Program-made: the position numbers and the translations under genes
The notes under the pieces: model-generated
The model's database searches: none
Told to the model about the DNA's origin: nothing
What the model saw: the letters and a program-made list of their open reading frames with translations, nothing else
Shown: in pieces, positions 36,200 through 50,600 of the stretch
Numbering within the stretch: the stretch's first letter is position 1
Layout: each line of letters begins with the position of its first letter
Assembly (NCBI GenBank): GCA_028023455.1
Contig: JAQFVV010012499.1
Location: 998,584-1,062,583, forward strand
Source of the DNA: Epiperipatus broadwayi
Taxonomy: Eukaryota; Onychophora; Udeonychophora; Euonychophora; Peripatidae
Reading direction: 5' to 3'
DNA: 64,000 bases

Positions 36200-37870
36200 G
36201 TGATGTCAAACTTATTTTATGAGATAGAGTTCAGATTTGTAGTTCTTGTGTAAAAATAATTCAATACAGGTTTTTTTTTTAAGAATATAATAGAAACATA
36301 TATGCTGACAAGAGGAAAAGTGAAAAATTTGAAACAAAGATGTAAAAAAGATGATCAGCAACCAATGGAAAGAATTAAAAAAATAGAGGAGGCTTTCATT
36401 TATCCCAGTTATTAGAAATGTTGCAAGAAATAAAAGAAAATGGATGAAAATGTTAAAAATATGGCTAATGAAATAGCAGACCAAATTAAACAAATTAAAA
36501 AAAAAATTGGAATGAAGAAGACATAACAAAGAATAATAGGATAATAGGATATGAAAATAAAAGAAATACAAGAAGTAATGGATAATAAAATTATCCAACT
36601 ACAGGAGGCAATAGAGTCTGTGAATAATGAAAGTCAGTGAAGCCTAGAGTTGGTAGAAGAGCATATAGGGGACCTGGTTAATTAAATTAAATTGCTGCAG
36701 ATCAGAGATGATAGAATTAGAAAAAAATAAAAGATTGGAGGATGACCATAGACAAGATGGTCAAACCATAAAACAGCCATGTATGCATTAAAAGCAGAAG
36801 AAATTGTAAATACAAAGATGGATTATGTAAAGATAGATAGTCAATATACAAGCCAAATGCCTGTAATTGTAACCCAGTTTCTTAAAATAAGGACTTTTTC
36901 AGGAAATGCTTGTGAGACATTGATTGAATTTGTCAATAATCTAGAAAGATATTTCAGCATTAATGCTATGACTTAAGAGGCAAACATAGCAATAGCTTGT
37001 AGCCATCTTCAAGGTGCATACCAGGCATGGTGGGATTCACTATTTACTTGTCCTCATACTTTTATTGAGTTCAAACAAGCAATCATGAAGTGCTACTGGA
37101 GTGAGGATTACCAAGAAATGGTGAAATATTATATATCCCCAGAGAAGTCTCCTACTGGTGAGACTTACACTCCATTTTTTAGAAAGCAAGTAGTGAAATT
37201 GAGAGCACTCACTGCAGACATTTCTCAGAATTACAAATAATAATATTAAAATATAGTTTTCCAAGCTATATTGAAAGGATGTTGATTGGCACTGACAGGT
37301 GTACAGGTGGCTGAATTATTAAATGCATATGATAGCAGCAAACCTGCATATGCTAAAAAAAGAGGATTTAAATCAAATAAATTGACATACAAAGGAGATA
37401 ATAATACACATATGAATGCTAGCCAATATGGGAAGTGAAAAATCAAGACACCATCATGGTATCATGACAAAAGAAATGGAGGGCCACCATGGAAGAAGAA
37501 AATCCAGAAGTGAATCAAATATTCATGAAGAAAATACTCATCAGGAATATTTTTGTTCTTCATCCCATAACAGAACACAAATAAATGGACAAACTAGGAA
37601 TATATCACCACATAACACAGAGTTATTATCAAAAAACTGATCATGATTCTCAGTCTCCCAAAGCTGGTTGCTGTTATACTTCTGACCAAGAAAACAAAAA
37701 AAGCAAAATGGTGAAACTGAAACTGAAGAAAGAAGATACTATGAAAAAACTGGGGGTAAATATTAGTAAGTATTGTAGCATCACCTTCAGTGTTGATGGT
37801 GGATGGTGATATTCTTATAGAAATAGGAATGCAGTGTGGTCATGATGTTCCAAACTTTTATCTCTGCCTG
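36200..37870 (+). pseudogene. LTR-retrotransposon gag relic (Ty3/Gypsy-like)
   Basis: A long Lys/Glu-rich, coiled-coil-like region (about 36,280-36,720) precedes a frame starting at 36,779. That frame contains FSGNACETLIEFVNNLERYF and, past a stop at 36,974, HLQGAYQAWWDSLF, FIEFKQAIM and a basic tail to about 37,237. The order hydrophobic-G, then L-x-G-x-A-x-x-W, then W/F-x-x-F-K fits the capsid region of retrotransposon Gag. After a frameshift near 37,290 the frame continues with GVQVAELLNAYD. No zinc knuckle is seen. A weak protease-like FSVDGG lies near 37,785, which is suggestive only. Stops and frameshifts make it dead. A Ty3/Gypsy origin is likely but not proven. Confidence 0.55.
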
Positions 37871-38229
37871 TGCCTATTTAAGGTTTAAACTTTTTTTGAA
37901 AAACCCCATCAGAGGATCTGGGCATTCTATCAGTAGAATACTGAATTGTCTACCAACACAGAAGCATGTCATGGGTGTAGAGCCTATAAGACTCATAAAG
38001 TAAATGAGTAAGGCATTCCACATGGCCAAACATTCTTTTGGTCAGTTTTTTCTCTCAATAGGCCCTCTGAGTAGTGAGTTGTGTTTGTGCTTAAACTGAG
38101 ATAGCTTTTATGGTGCTCATGTTGTACTGCAAACTTGTGTTCTATGATAAGGTTTTCTGTCCATCATGATGCTGGAGGCAAGAATGCATATATTAGACCA
38201 TTTATCATCTCATCTCCAGAAATAAAAAT

Positions 38230-38475
38230 GGATCAAATAAATGGGACAGTTACCAGTGACCAAATAGTCTAACATGGCTTAATTAAAAAAATATATCCCA
38301 GCTTGTAAGTTTGTGTAAATGTTAATGTACAGCAAAGTGTGATTAACAATAGATCAGGTAAATGAGACAGTTATCAGTGACCAAATAGACTAACATGGCT
38401 TAATTACAATTAAATTATATCCCACTTTGTGAGTCTGTGTAAATGTTTATGCACATCAAAGCATGACTAACATAA
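38230..38475. repeat. Two-copy tandem repeat, period about 120 bp
   Basis: GATCAAATAAATGGGACAGT and GATCAGGTAAATGAGACAGT start the two copies (38,232 and 38,352). CAGTGACCAAATAG and CTAACATGGCTTAATTA follow in both. Divergence is modest. Confidence 0.85.
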
Positions 38476-38479
38476 GTTT

Positions 38480-39180
38480 TTGTTATAGTGAATATAAATT
38501 GGCTGAATCAATGTAAAATATCAAAAAAGTGGTTCAACTCAATTTCATTTCTCAAATTAGGACTGGGTAATGTAACCAGTTGTTACATATCTGTAATAGA
38601 AAAATAATCAATTAGACAGTTGGCAACATGTTCCTCAGGTTTGAGGGGAAAAAATATTTACTTAATGGGGTAAATAAAATTTAATTTTGCAATACATACT
38701 TTTATGGGTCTTTATTTAATTAAATGTTTGTAAAATTCCCATATGATAGTATGAAAATTTTCAAACATTAAATATATTTAATAGTATTTTTTTTTAAAAA
38801 AGAGGAAAACAAAATAAGATTTTAATACATTTGTATATTTTATTTTTATTTAATCAGAGTTGTTTTTCATTCTGTATCTCTATTTAATAAAAAAGAAAAA
38901 TCAAAGCAGTGCAATTAACTGATTATCTTGTTGTTTTTTGCAAGAAGATTGGTTTTTAATTATAAAAGAATGTTGGGAATTTTATGTTATTAAATTTGAC
39001 TTATTTTTAATCTATAATTATAATTGTCTGAATAATTGTAGTTTTAAAAGTTTATCTAATTGGTTGTCATGAAAATTATCATGTAAGAGACAGATTGTAA
39101 TTGGCTTGTGGGCAAGATTGTTCTAGAAAAAAATATATGTGGCAGTGTGAATAGTATATAATACCCAAGTATCTGGAGAT
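38480..39180. other. AT-rich DNA, no gene seen
   Basis: No motif or repeat recognised. Confidence 0.4.
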
Positions 39181-39189
39181 GTTATTCCT

Positions 39190-39400
39190 AACTTAACTGT
39201 TGAAGAGAGAACAGTCAAATCTTGATCATGTGCTGTTGAAAAAGACATTTACAGGAAATATTGTTAACTTAACTGTTGAAGAGAGTAGTCAAATCTTAAT
39301 TCTTCTGCTAAAAATATAGATGAAAGTATTCTAATTTAGCTGTTGAAGAGGAAGCAGTAAAATTTTAATCCAGCTGCTGAAAAGGAAGAAACAGAAGTCT
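39190..39400. repeat. Three to four degenerate tandem units of about 70 bp
   Basis: CTGTTGAAGAGAGAACAGTC (about 39,198), CTGTTGAAGAGAGTAGTC (about 39,272) and CTGTTGAAGAGGAAGCAGT (about 39,341) are spaced 70-74 bases apart. Each is followed by AAATCTTRAT-like text. A fourth, weak unit begins near 39,375. Confidence 0.75.
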
Positions 39401-39439
39401 TTACCAACATGTGGTATAACACAACAGGAATCTTAACCA

Positions 39440-40960
39440 AGCTATTGAATATAATAATAGAAGTTTTTAATTTAGGTTTTAGCATACTATGAGTTTAGCA
39501 CTAAAATGGTTTGTACAATATAAACCCTGTTCTAAGTTCAGCTAAAAGCTAGGCATCGCCTTCCCCCATGTAACCTACCTTCACAAATTTTTTTATGGAA
39601 TATAAACCCCTCTTTAATCAGTCTGCAATCTTATCTTCAACCAAGAGCATGAAAAGTCTCTACCTACATCTGTCTCACCTGGAAATTCAAAAGGAAAACC
39701 AAATGGACAAATACTGCTGTTTTCATTTATCTGGAATTTCTATAGACCCCAAAAGGGACAAATTTAACCAGGCCCATGTTTAGAAGCCTTCAAGAAGAAA
39801 TTCCATTAGGGAAAAACTGATATTGCAACTGGAAAGGCCTCTATAACAAAAAAATCCTTGGTTATAGGTATTATTTTCTTTTATGTGTGCCATTCTAATT
39901 TGTTTTCTTTTGTTAATAGAAACATTTTTTTGGTTCATAATGGTAACAATATTATTTTACAAGAATTGATAATGGTAAAACTTTCATTAAGTTAATATTT
40001 TCAAATTGTGAAAAATTTTTTTCTAAAACCCAGTCAATTTTTTCTTACAAATTGTAAAATGGCTTTCAAAATAATAATAATAATAATAATAAATCTGTTA
40101 TAAAGTTAAACATTTTATTGATAAAATAAATCAAAGATTGTTATCTTTGATTCTGAACATGTTGTTTAATTAATTCTTAAATATTTGAAAGAAGTTAATA
40201 CAGATTATTTTTGATTTTGAAATGTTTAATAAACTCTTAGCTATTTTTAAGAAATAACTTAATGAATTGAAAGTTAATCCATGAATAAAAGTTAATTGAT
40301 AGGTTAATGTAATTTTATCAAACTGTATATTTATTTTTTATGATGAAATGGGTATTTGAAATTATTTACTACATGTCATTTTTTGTTAATTAGATGTTAA
40401 ATAATTATTTTAAAAATATTATTTTTAGTCTTGATTAGTTTATTCTATCCAATTCCTGTTTCATGAATTGCAATGTGTGTGACCTTGTATCAATGACAGT
40501 TTATATTCTAGGATTTAGTTTTTTTCTTGATGAATAATAAAACTAGTTATTTGTAAGTAGGGGAATCCCATGAATTGCTCAAGATTATTTATAATAAGCT
40601 AATTTATTTATTTATTTCACTCTGGCTCATAATAAATTATAGAGTTCCTGTTTCCTGAGCTAGATTTATGCATAACAGCTATATGTGATAGGGGTTTATA
40701 TTTAGTGTATGGGAATCCAACTGATGATAATGATGATGATTACTGGATTGGTGTCAAAAGGATATTCTTCAAAGTCCTTGCAATACATTTTATTTAGTTT
40801 GGTCTCTATTAGAAATTATGTTTATAGTTAACCAGTATACTGCTGGTACTAAATGGCCAGAGCATTGTTGATGATCAGCATATTTTAATATTCCAGCATT
40901 ATTTTTTGATTGTATTCTAAATTTGTGCATCTAAACTATAGTTTAAATAATTGTCCTAAA
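39440..40960. other. AT-rich DNA, no gene seen
   Basis: An open stretch at 39,595-39,783 lies in slightly GC-richer DNA but has no protein-like motif. An (AAT)n tract is at 40,071-40,091. Confidence 0.4.
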
Positions 40961-40965
40961 TTTGA

Positions 40966-41040
40966 CAGAGGCTCAGTAGTTATCCTAATGTATAGGAGAC
41001 CCATTTCAAATCCAGTCACCAGATTGACTGTTGACTTATT
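40966..41040 (+). repeat. tRNA-derived SINE head
   Basis: GGCTCAGTAGTTAT (40,970-40,983) fits a Pol III box A, and TTTCAAATCC (41,004-41,013) fits box B at about the right spacing. The piece does not fold into a complete tRNA, so a SINE head is the better call. Confidence 0.5.
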
Positions 41041-41049
41041 TTGATAGAT

Positions 41050-44000
41050 CATTCATGATGATGAATGATTATTACTTTTGGGAAGATCTGGTCAACTTAT
41101 AATTATCTATACTGATTTCTCAGAATGATCTATTATACTCATTTCTTTTGATTTTTTTTTAACTTGAGGATAAAAGTACAATTCTTCATTTACCTCATTG
41201 TTTAAATCCCAATTTTCTGTACAGTTACAAATGGCTAACTAACTTAGGGCAGGTGATGTTCATGTACTGGTGTACTGGTGATCATCACCCCAGGGACAAC
41301 CATGTATTTACCTAGAGCATTACAATATATATGTTAATATTAAATCTGTGTTCATATATTTACATGCATGTGTACACCCACACACCCACATGCATTCTAA
41401 CTTTGACTTTATAATTACTAATTGAAATTATGCATTTAATTTCTATCTCTTGATTATTAATTGCCTTCACATTATTCATTACCTAAATAATGCATAAAAT
41501 TAAAAAAAAGATTATAATCAGTCCAACTGCAAATAAGGCAAACAAATACACTAAACTATCCCTCCAAAAATCTGTATTTTTAATACTTATATTTTCATTC
41601 TCATTATGGGCCCTATATATTTTATTTATTGATGGGACCTTAAATTAATGTTAATTGCAGATAAATGTCCAACAAATAATAGTAAATCTGTTGTTTGACA
41701 AAATATCAACAAGCAACCTGATATTTAAACGCAAGTACATTTACTTGAATGAAATAAATCTGAACCCCATTTATTACCTGTATACTTTAGGACTTTTAAT
41801 TCCCCAATAAAAGGTAAGTGGATTATTATATTAACAACAAATATTAACATAACCCCTACATTGCTTTCTATTTAACTCAGTATATTATAAAGTCAGTTCT
41901 TTATTGTAGTATAACCTATTATATTTTTAATCTTTGAGTAATAGATGTGTATCATATTTCTCACATTATCTACACCTAAATATGCATTAGTCTTTTGGCT
42001 ATTTATAGATAGCCAATACATTTAACAAGAATTTGAGAAAAAAATCTTTCTCCCTTTCTTCTGGAATCCTTGGGATTGGTATGAGGGTTTGAATTCAATA
42101 CACTATAATATATATTATAAACCAAAAGAGTCCAAAAATTGTAAACCAAAATAGTTTGTAGAGGAAAAAGGGATCCTCTTTTTTTTTATTATAAACTGGA
42201 TCTGCAGTACGATAAGTTCAACTGGTAAGGTATCTATCTATTCTGGGAATTATCATGAGGTTAATAAAATCAAATAAATGACTATGGAATGAAGATATAA
42301 AAAATTAAAGAATTAATGAAAAACAATTAATAATTATCTATTATAAATGAATGATAAATAAGGCAAAAGAATGGGAAGATGAAAATGAGAATTTATTAAG
42401 ATAATGAATGGTTAATTTTATAACGAAATATAAATCAATAAAGGAGGAATAGATTATGATTATCAAATAAAATAAAATGATAACAGAGCTAAAAGAAAAT
42501 ACAGACAAGGATGAATTACTACAGCAAAGATGATCATCATGAATGTGGTTATGAAGAATTAATTCAATGTCATAACAGCATTGAATTCTAAATTTAAATA
42601 ATCAAGGAATAGGTTTAAATCTCTAGGTGTATATTAATCAATAATAATAATAAGAGACTCAGGTAAGGTGTACAAGGTGAATTAAGAACTAAAATTTAAC
42701 AAGTGAAATCAAAATTTCAAATTATTCATCAATGATTTTTCAGGTTCACATGAATTTTAGGATTCAACAGTTTATAATGTATATCTGAAACAACAAGAGG
42801 GATTTTACTGCTATACAGATACAAAAAAATTAAAATAAATCAGACAAAAAGGAATTACTAAATATATATCTAACTCATTTTACTAATGATAATAAAGATA
42901 AAACTCTAATTTTATTAACTTAACAGGCCAATAATGGTAATGTAAATATACCAATTGTATTAATAAACAGATAATCTAAAATAAAATACTACATAATATT
43001 TTGATCATAATCACAATAATAAGATTAAAACAATAATTTCATCACCCAAGAATGATTTAACTTTACAACCCTTGATAATCATGACCAAGTTTAATGAATG
43101 ATTGATTATGTCCTATAAATTATTAAAACATTATACTTTTAAAATCAAATATTTTATTTTGAAGCTAGCATTCATGCATGATACCAACAATATTTACAGT
43201 CAATCATCAGTATGATAATAATGCACTCTAATATAAAAGTGTTAATAAATTTTTATTAATAAGATAATGAATAATAATAAAATTAATTCTATTAAGTAGT
43301 GATGATGATGTCGATGATGGCAATAAGAACTGACAATGGCAATAAGGGTAACCAACAATTTATTAAATTTCAAAACAAATTTATTTACAGCTAGTATTTA
43401 CACACACACACACAAATCCTTTATTAAGTTTATAATATATATATATTATAATGATTCTAAAATTAACAAAAGAAGATCTACTTGTATCTGTTCAAAATCA
43501 TAATACATCATAGCTTTATTATTTATAATTCCTATCTCATTCTACTCTTTCCTGTCTTATTAGAATTTACTAACTTTATATCTGTCACATATAGATTTCT
43601 TATATTTTATACCAAAATAAAATATGAATATGATTATCACAAGGTTACAGTTTAGCTAATGGTAAGCTGACAACATTTAACACAAGGCACAAGTCAGTTG
43701 ATGAATATTTTAAATTATACCTAAGTAGTTGTGTCCATTTCATCATGTTTAAAAAATTAAGCAACTTTCTAGCTTTACTAACTCTGAAGGGTAGGCTGGT
43801 AATGTTCTTTTACTCTATCTAAAATTAGGATGCTAATATTGTAAATCTATAATTTGTTACTTAGTATCCCAGAATGAAACTTTTATATAATATTAATTAA
43901 GAATAGTAAACACTAAGTATAGCATGTATGTTTTATATCACCTTAAGTCAATAATAAACTAGCGAAATAATATAGTATTATAAAATAATACTTAACATCA

Positions 44001-46950
44001 ACATTATCATATTCAATATATTCATATGTGCTAACACAATTTGATGTATCTCATACTTTACTCAGGATGGTTTTGTTGCCACAACATGTTAAACCATTAA
44101 TGACTGATGCCATGTGAAATACATCCAAAATACAATAGTGGTGGGCCAAGGCAGACAAGTAAGTAACCTTGACCATGGTCAAAAGACTACAGATGATTTG
44201 ATATCCAGGTGCCTCTAATTGGTACCCCCATAAGGATATAGAGAGGAAGGGGCAGTTAATCCTTTATTTGAAAATACACAAAATTATTGGAAAAACAGTA
44301 TAAACCTTGATGAGCTCAAAGTCCATGGGTATCTACATGATTCACCCCTGGTAATAACTTTACACTTCCACATAGGGTCAAGAGATGTACACCCTAATGT
44401 GAAATGACCTGGTTATAAAACTAATAGCAAGCATAACAACGTATCAGGTCCCAATCAGCTAACCCACCAGCAAGCAAAATCCTAAAATAAACATTACCTA
44501 CATTACAAGTATAAACACCAATCAAATAAAACTAATCATAGAATTAATTAATAAGTAGAAATTAAAATAGTGATTATTGACTCAAAAGTAATTCATAATG
44601 AATAACAATTATCAATAAAATACCAGTTACATAATGCAATATATCATAACTAATTGCTATGCCCAAATTCAATAAACATTAAAATTTTGCTTTTTCATGA
44701 TCTTTGACAACTGCAGCTTTACCAATTAAACAAAACAAAATAAAATGACATAATAATGTTTATAAATGATGTTAACTATTTACCTTTCTTGTGATCAAAT
44801 TTAATATAATTATACATTTTTAAATACCTGTTACCTTGGACTGTTTATTTTACTAACAATTCAACCGCTTAACACCTATTAATACCAAATACCCACAAGA
44901 TTATAATAACATACATGATAATAATAAAAATATTAACTAATATTTTTTATATGTCTTCAGTAAAGAAAAAGAAACTTGAATTTCACACTTTTATCTGCAT
45001 AATTACTCTTGAGGCTTTTATAATTTTCTTTGCTTTAAAACTAATACCATAAATACTTTAATGATTCTTATTACTTTTTCTTCTCCATAAATATCAAGAT
45101 TAAATTATTTTTTCTTTCCTGTAAATACACCAATTGAATCACAGAAAATTATCAACATTCATTTTCAACATCAGATATTTGTCTCACATTGAAAACTATC
45201 TTTTAAGTAATCATCAATATATTTGTTATCATTTATCATAAATATTTGAAATAATTATCTTGAATATATTTTTAATGAAATCAAAGATTTTGGATGCTCC
45301 AAATATACAGTGGTTAATTAAATATTACCAATTATAGAGGAATTGTTAACATCATTTAAACTAATTACCATTTTTTAAAACATTGCAAGAAAATACAAAC
45401 ATTGAAGATTCACGCTGATTTTAAAGTACTATTGTTGTATACAGTTATATAATTCAGAGTTGCATTTTAACTATACTATAAATAATATTTTATATGTTTA
45501 CTTTTATAAAATTAGTACTGTAATCAATTACCAATCTTAAATTAAAATGAACTTGAAGATAATATTGGCAGATAATGTTATTTTATTTAAGAGTTTCAAT
45601 AATTTCACTGCACTTAAGTAAAAGTCATATCTAGTTTTCATGTAAATTCAAGTAAGTTATAATTTTTCATTTTAATAATTTAGGTAAAAGTAATTTCCAA
45701 TAACTCTAGCATTAATAGCATATTCATTCATTATGAATGAAACTTAGACTTACATGAGTCAGTATTATTAATTTAAACATAATTATTAAATTTAATTTTT
45801 CTTTTACATTTAATACATCAAGTAGAAGTCCATGGTAAATATACTTAATTTAAAATAGCATTTAATTTTAATAAATGTATTTTTATAAGTTTACAAGAAG
45901 AATTATTTCTGATTAAAATTATATAAATTTTAATAAAGTCTGCAAATAATTTTCTTTTAGTTGAAAAGTTTCAAAATTTATTTCTGCTAACTTCAAAATT
46001 ACAATGCCAACATTTATTATTTATTTTATGGTTTTTATAATTAGCATAATAATAAGGTAATTTAGGAAAATTAATACTTACAACTTTCATGATTTCCTTT
46101 TGATAGTACTTTATCTTGGAAGCCGTTTTTCCTTGCTGCAACCTTGGTCTTAATACTGAATTTAGGCTTTTAAACTATTAGTTTGTGGTCCTAATGCTTC
46201 TTTTTGTATACGAGAGTAGTTGTGTTCTCACTATATGTTTCAATAAGTAACTGCAATAAATAATTTATACATTTTTTATAGAAAATATTTTTAAATAAAT
46301 TTATATACTTTTAAATGATGGATAGGTTCTCTGGACAGTCAGAAATGATCTCCTTGTTGACTTGAATTAATCCCCCTTGATTTAAATTAATTCCCCTCTC
46401 CATGTTTTTGCAGACTAATTTATAGACTTTTGAATTAAGAGCTGATTTTAAATCAATAAGCCAATAAGATTTTTTAATCAGCAAATATCCATCTTTTGAC
46501 CATGAGCATAATTAATATCTTTATTAATAAATTAGAATCCAGTAATATATATATTGTTTAGTTTAAAATAATTAGTTTTAAGTTTGTTTTTAAATTATTG
46601 CTTTAACCGTAAAATATTAAAATATTTGTATTGTTTTATTTAAAACAACAGTAAACTATATTACATTATATGAATATTTTAATTGTAATTGTTAAACTAC
46701 TTTATCTGTCAAGCTGTATGTGAGCACACCCAAACACAACTTGTCAGAGAAATGAAATAATTAAATAATCCGATTATTTATTGACTCTTAGATAAATTAT
46801 TAAGTTTCCCAATCCTCTTCTAATAATAATTAATAAACATCAGAACACACTATTGATTCAAACAACTGATTTTAACAATTAATTTTACAGTTTAATGAAA
46901 TTTTAAATTTTAATTCACTCATTAATAAAATAGGACTTGATCAAGATAAA
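41050..46950. other. About 6 kb of AT-rich DNA with no recognisable gene
   Basis: A possible tRNA-like patch (CAACTGGTAAGGTATC near 42,219) and a GC-richer, unclassified stretch (44,050-44,450) are the only departures from AT-rich text. Short (CA)n at 43,400 and (TA)n at 43,435 are present. No exon with convincing coding signal was found. Confidence 0.45.
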
Positions 46951-47039
46951 ACTTAACAATAAGGTTACATATATATATATATTTAGTATTGGCACAATAA
47001 ATAAAATTGTTAAACTGTATTATACTTTAAAATTACTTG

Positions 47040-47650
47040 TTACTTATAGTTTTTACATATATATATATCACTACATATTTCTGCAATAAATTTTAATATA
47101 TATATAACCATTGTGTATATGTATACTTAGTATCTGTATATATATATATATATAAGATTAATTAGCTTAAACATAAAGATAACTTTTTAAATGAAAAGTG
47201 TTTGATATTTTTTCTTATGATTGGTTTTTTTTTTTTTAAAAAAAAAAATGTTGCCAAAATTATATTGTTAATAAACTTTATTTAATGCATCTGATTTAAG
47301 TAACTTAAAATATCAACATAACCTTATAAACGAAATGTGTTTGACATTTTCCCTTATCATTGGATTTTTTTTTTAAAGTTTACCGAAACTATATTTTTAA
47401 TGAACTTTATTTAATATATCTGATTTTAGTTTCAATCAATTTAACAATTCTAGTTTATATATATATATCACTAGATATTTCTACAATAAGTTAATATATA
47501 TATACCCTTATGTAAATATCATATTCAAACTATCTACTTAATTATATGTGTCTAATAAATTATTAAATAACTTAAAATATGAAATCATCCATTTAAATTA
47601 AAAGTGTTTGACACTTAAGTTTTTATTGGAAAATTATATATACATATATA
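47040..47650. repeat. Degenerate tandem repeat family 2, about 2-3 units
   Basis: Blocks recur in order. TATATCACTACATATTTCTGCAATAA (47,067) matches TATATCACTAGATATTTCTACAATAA (47,466). AAAAGTGTTTGATATTTTTT (47,193) matches AATGTGTTTGACATTTTC (47,333) and AAAAGTGTTTGACACTT (47,599). AACTTTATTTAAT plus ATCTGATTT occurs at 47,274 and 47,404. A (T)n/(A)n perfect palindrome lies at 47,225-47,248. Confidence 0.7.
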
Positions 47651-47654
47651 ATCA

Positions 47655-50600
47655 TGCAATATAAATAAAATATCCGTTAATTAAAACAAAATTGTAATCA
47701 TAATAAAAATAATAAATTTATCGTTAAATTTATTATTTTTATATATAATCATCTCAAGACCAAATCTAAGAAAGTAAGCTTTAATTGATATGTAATATTC
47801 ACAATTGGTCGTTCACAAGCAGGTAGTGACCTAGCACTTAGCTTAACCTTTATAAAATACTTAACAAACTAAGTAGATGAAATTCCACATCAATAATGTT
47901 TATTACTACATTATTGTATGTAAACATTAATATTTCTCATGTATCTCAGGGTTTTACAGCATTTATTATAATGTATATATTCACTACTAAATTTATAAAT
48001 ATTCATCAAAGTTTTATAACATAATATCAAAACTAATAAATAATATTTTAATTATTATCTCTCGGGGATTTAATTTAATTTACTATAACATTAATAACAA
48101 AGACTTTTATTTATTTTATGTAAACAAAGTTTAGATAGGATATGATTGACCATAAATGAATCTTTTGTGATTGTATTTGGCTCATATCTCACAACTTATA
48201 AATATAGATGTGCAACAAGTGCAGATGAACTCTTGCAGAGTGTTTTATTAAATAAAATTTACCCCCTGATGCCTTTAATTTTTTAAAAATACTTTTTTCT
48301 AAAAATAAAGTCAATTAGAGGTTTCCAGACATTATACATTGCCACACTGGGTTGACATATAGAATTATTTGTCATTGTTATATAAGCAACTTCTTTGAAT
48401 TTTCTTCTTTGCATCATCTTTTCTTCTCTATCCAATATTTTTGTATTTTCCCAATTGAACGTTTTCATTCGTACATATATCATATATTGAAATAAACACA
48501 TTTGTTTTTTCTCTTTTAACTATGAGTTTGTGTTCTTTCAACAAGGTGTAACTACTTTTACATATGGTAGAACAAACATTAGGAAATTCTAATTAAATTT
48601 ATGTGAGTTTGTAATGAAATCCAAATGATGATGATGATAAATAATAATAAAACACAAGTCATTATTTATAAATGACAATTAAATAATTTTATTAACAGAT
48701 TACTAATGAATAATTATTAAAATAAAATAAGCATAATATAAATTAAATTAATTTTTTTAAATACATTCTCATGAAATTGGATTTAAATATAAAAATGCCA
48801 TAATAAAAATTACAGGAAGTAGATTAAATAATCTTGGACTCAATGCATTGCCAAAACATGCACAAATTAATTAAGGAAGGTTGTTAACATATAAGATATG
48901 AATACATTCTTAATATCATAAAATAAAATGAAGTAAGAAGATTGATTTTTTTATAGGTTGAAAATATCTCCTCTATAGAAACACTTTATCTAAAATGGTA
49001 ACTACTTAGTTTTTAGCTCTTTTATTTGAGTTATAAGATTTAACTCTTTATGAACAACCATACTGCCAACATGGCTCAACATTTTTAATATAATTTTCAA
49101 TCCAAAACAACAAATTTTATATTCAACCTTTAGCCATGGACTTATCTCTTCATCCATTATTTTCTACCCATATTGTTAAGGTATATTTTAAATATTTAAT
49201 TTTGAATAAGCATATTTATAATATGATATCATTACTATCTTATGATTAAATAAGAAAAAAATATTTAAGTTCTATAAAACAAGAGCATCTCATAATCAAT
49301 ATGAAAAATTCATTTCACTGTTAATAATTAATAATAATAACAACAACAACAACTTATGTCCAAAAACACTTACACATGCAAACATGTTATATTAATTAAA
49401 TGTTTAAACTGCACTACTGGTCTTCAAAATGATGAGAATATTGAAAATATTAAATATATGCAATAGATTTAAATATTTATCATAAAACATGGTAAAAACA
49501 ATAAATTAATAAATAAAGTATTAGCTATTAAAAGTTCATGAATATTACAAAATCCAAATTATATATGTGCATATTTACTGTAAGTTCTGATAAATAAAAT
49601 TCATTTAATAATTACAGACATTATTTTTATTCTTTCAAAATTATTCCTATATAATGTATGATTCATTTCATTCCTATGATTTTTCCAAGGTTATTTTATA
49701 GTCAAATTTAATGGTATGGTGTTTCATTTTTTAAAAAAAGCAATAACAAGATTGTTTATTACAAATTTAAGTAAATCCTGAGAGTAAGATGTCACAGATT
49801 ACCAAGCTGATTAGATTTCCAGTTGTTTAGCCTAGTAAGAAATAAGGCTTGATATTTTATTTATTGATTTCAAAAGTTTATGTTTGTAGAAATAGCAAAA
49901 ACAAAATCATTGAATTAAATCTAAAATCGATAGATATTTTTTAAATAAATATCTAAATGAATTGTAGACAAATGCAAAATCCATTATGTTTGACATAGCA
50001 ATGTCAATAATTTAAAACATTTTGAAGGCTTGACCATCTTTATCTGCATCTTAATAATTTTCAAGTTAGATATAATTTATCCAATTTAAATTGTTATCTG
50101 CATAATTATGTAAGCATTTAACTATTATGATATTATTTAATCAGATTTAATGATGATAATCACAAACTCTCACCTCCACCTCTGAAGACAAATGCATAAT
50201 GGTTCTTTTAGCTGAACATGGTAAGAAAAAATGTAGTCACAATGGCAAATTTAAACAGAATAGAATCTCAAATTTCTTTGAAAACCTTCTTATATACTGT
50301 TTGACACATGATCAATTAATAATCTAGATTCAAACTCTAATTTTACTCAAATGCAATTAATACATGAAATTTATATGTGTTGGAATAGCTATCAATTCCA
50401 TCGAAATAATCCAAATTCTTCCTTGCGCTTTAATTAATAAGTGCCAAAATCAGTCACCTTATTCTCCATTTTACACATCAAAACATTTTAAATAAAATTA
50501 TGCTCAAGCTATACTTACAATTATTTACCTTTATTTTAATACTAAATAATATATTTACACTTTTGATATCAAAAAAAAAAATTTAAGCCTTAAATTTACC

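Noticed and set aside
36212-36598. Minus-strand Phe/Leu-rich 128-codon frame resembling a membrane protein
   Set aside because: Antisense of the Lys/Glu-rich lead region of the gag relic; A-rich sense codons become Phe/Leu codons on the other strand.
37740-37870. Retroviral-type protease downstream of gag
   Set aside because: Only a weak FSVDGG resemblance to a DTG/DSG active site; flanking residues do not support it enough for a separate call.
40715-40745. CTGATGATAATGATGATGAT as a hammerhead or SINE core
   Set aside because: It is part of a short GAT-type repeat with no hairpin or GAAA.
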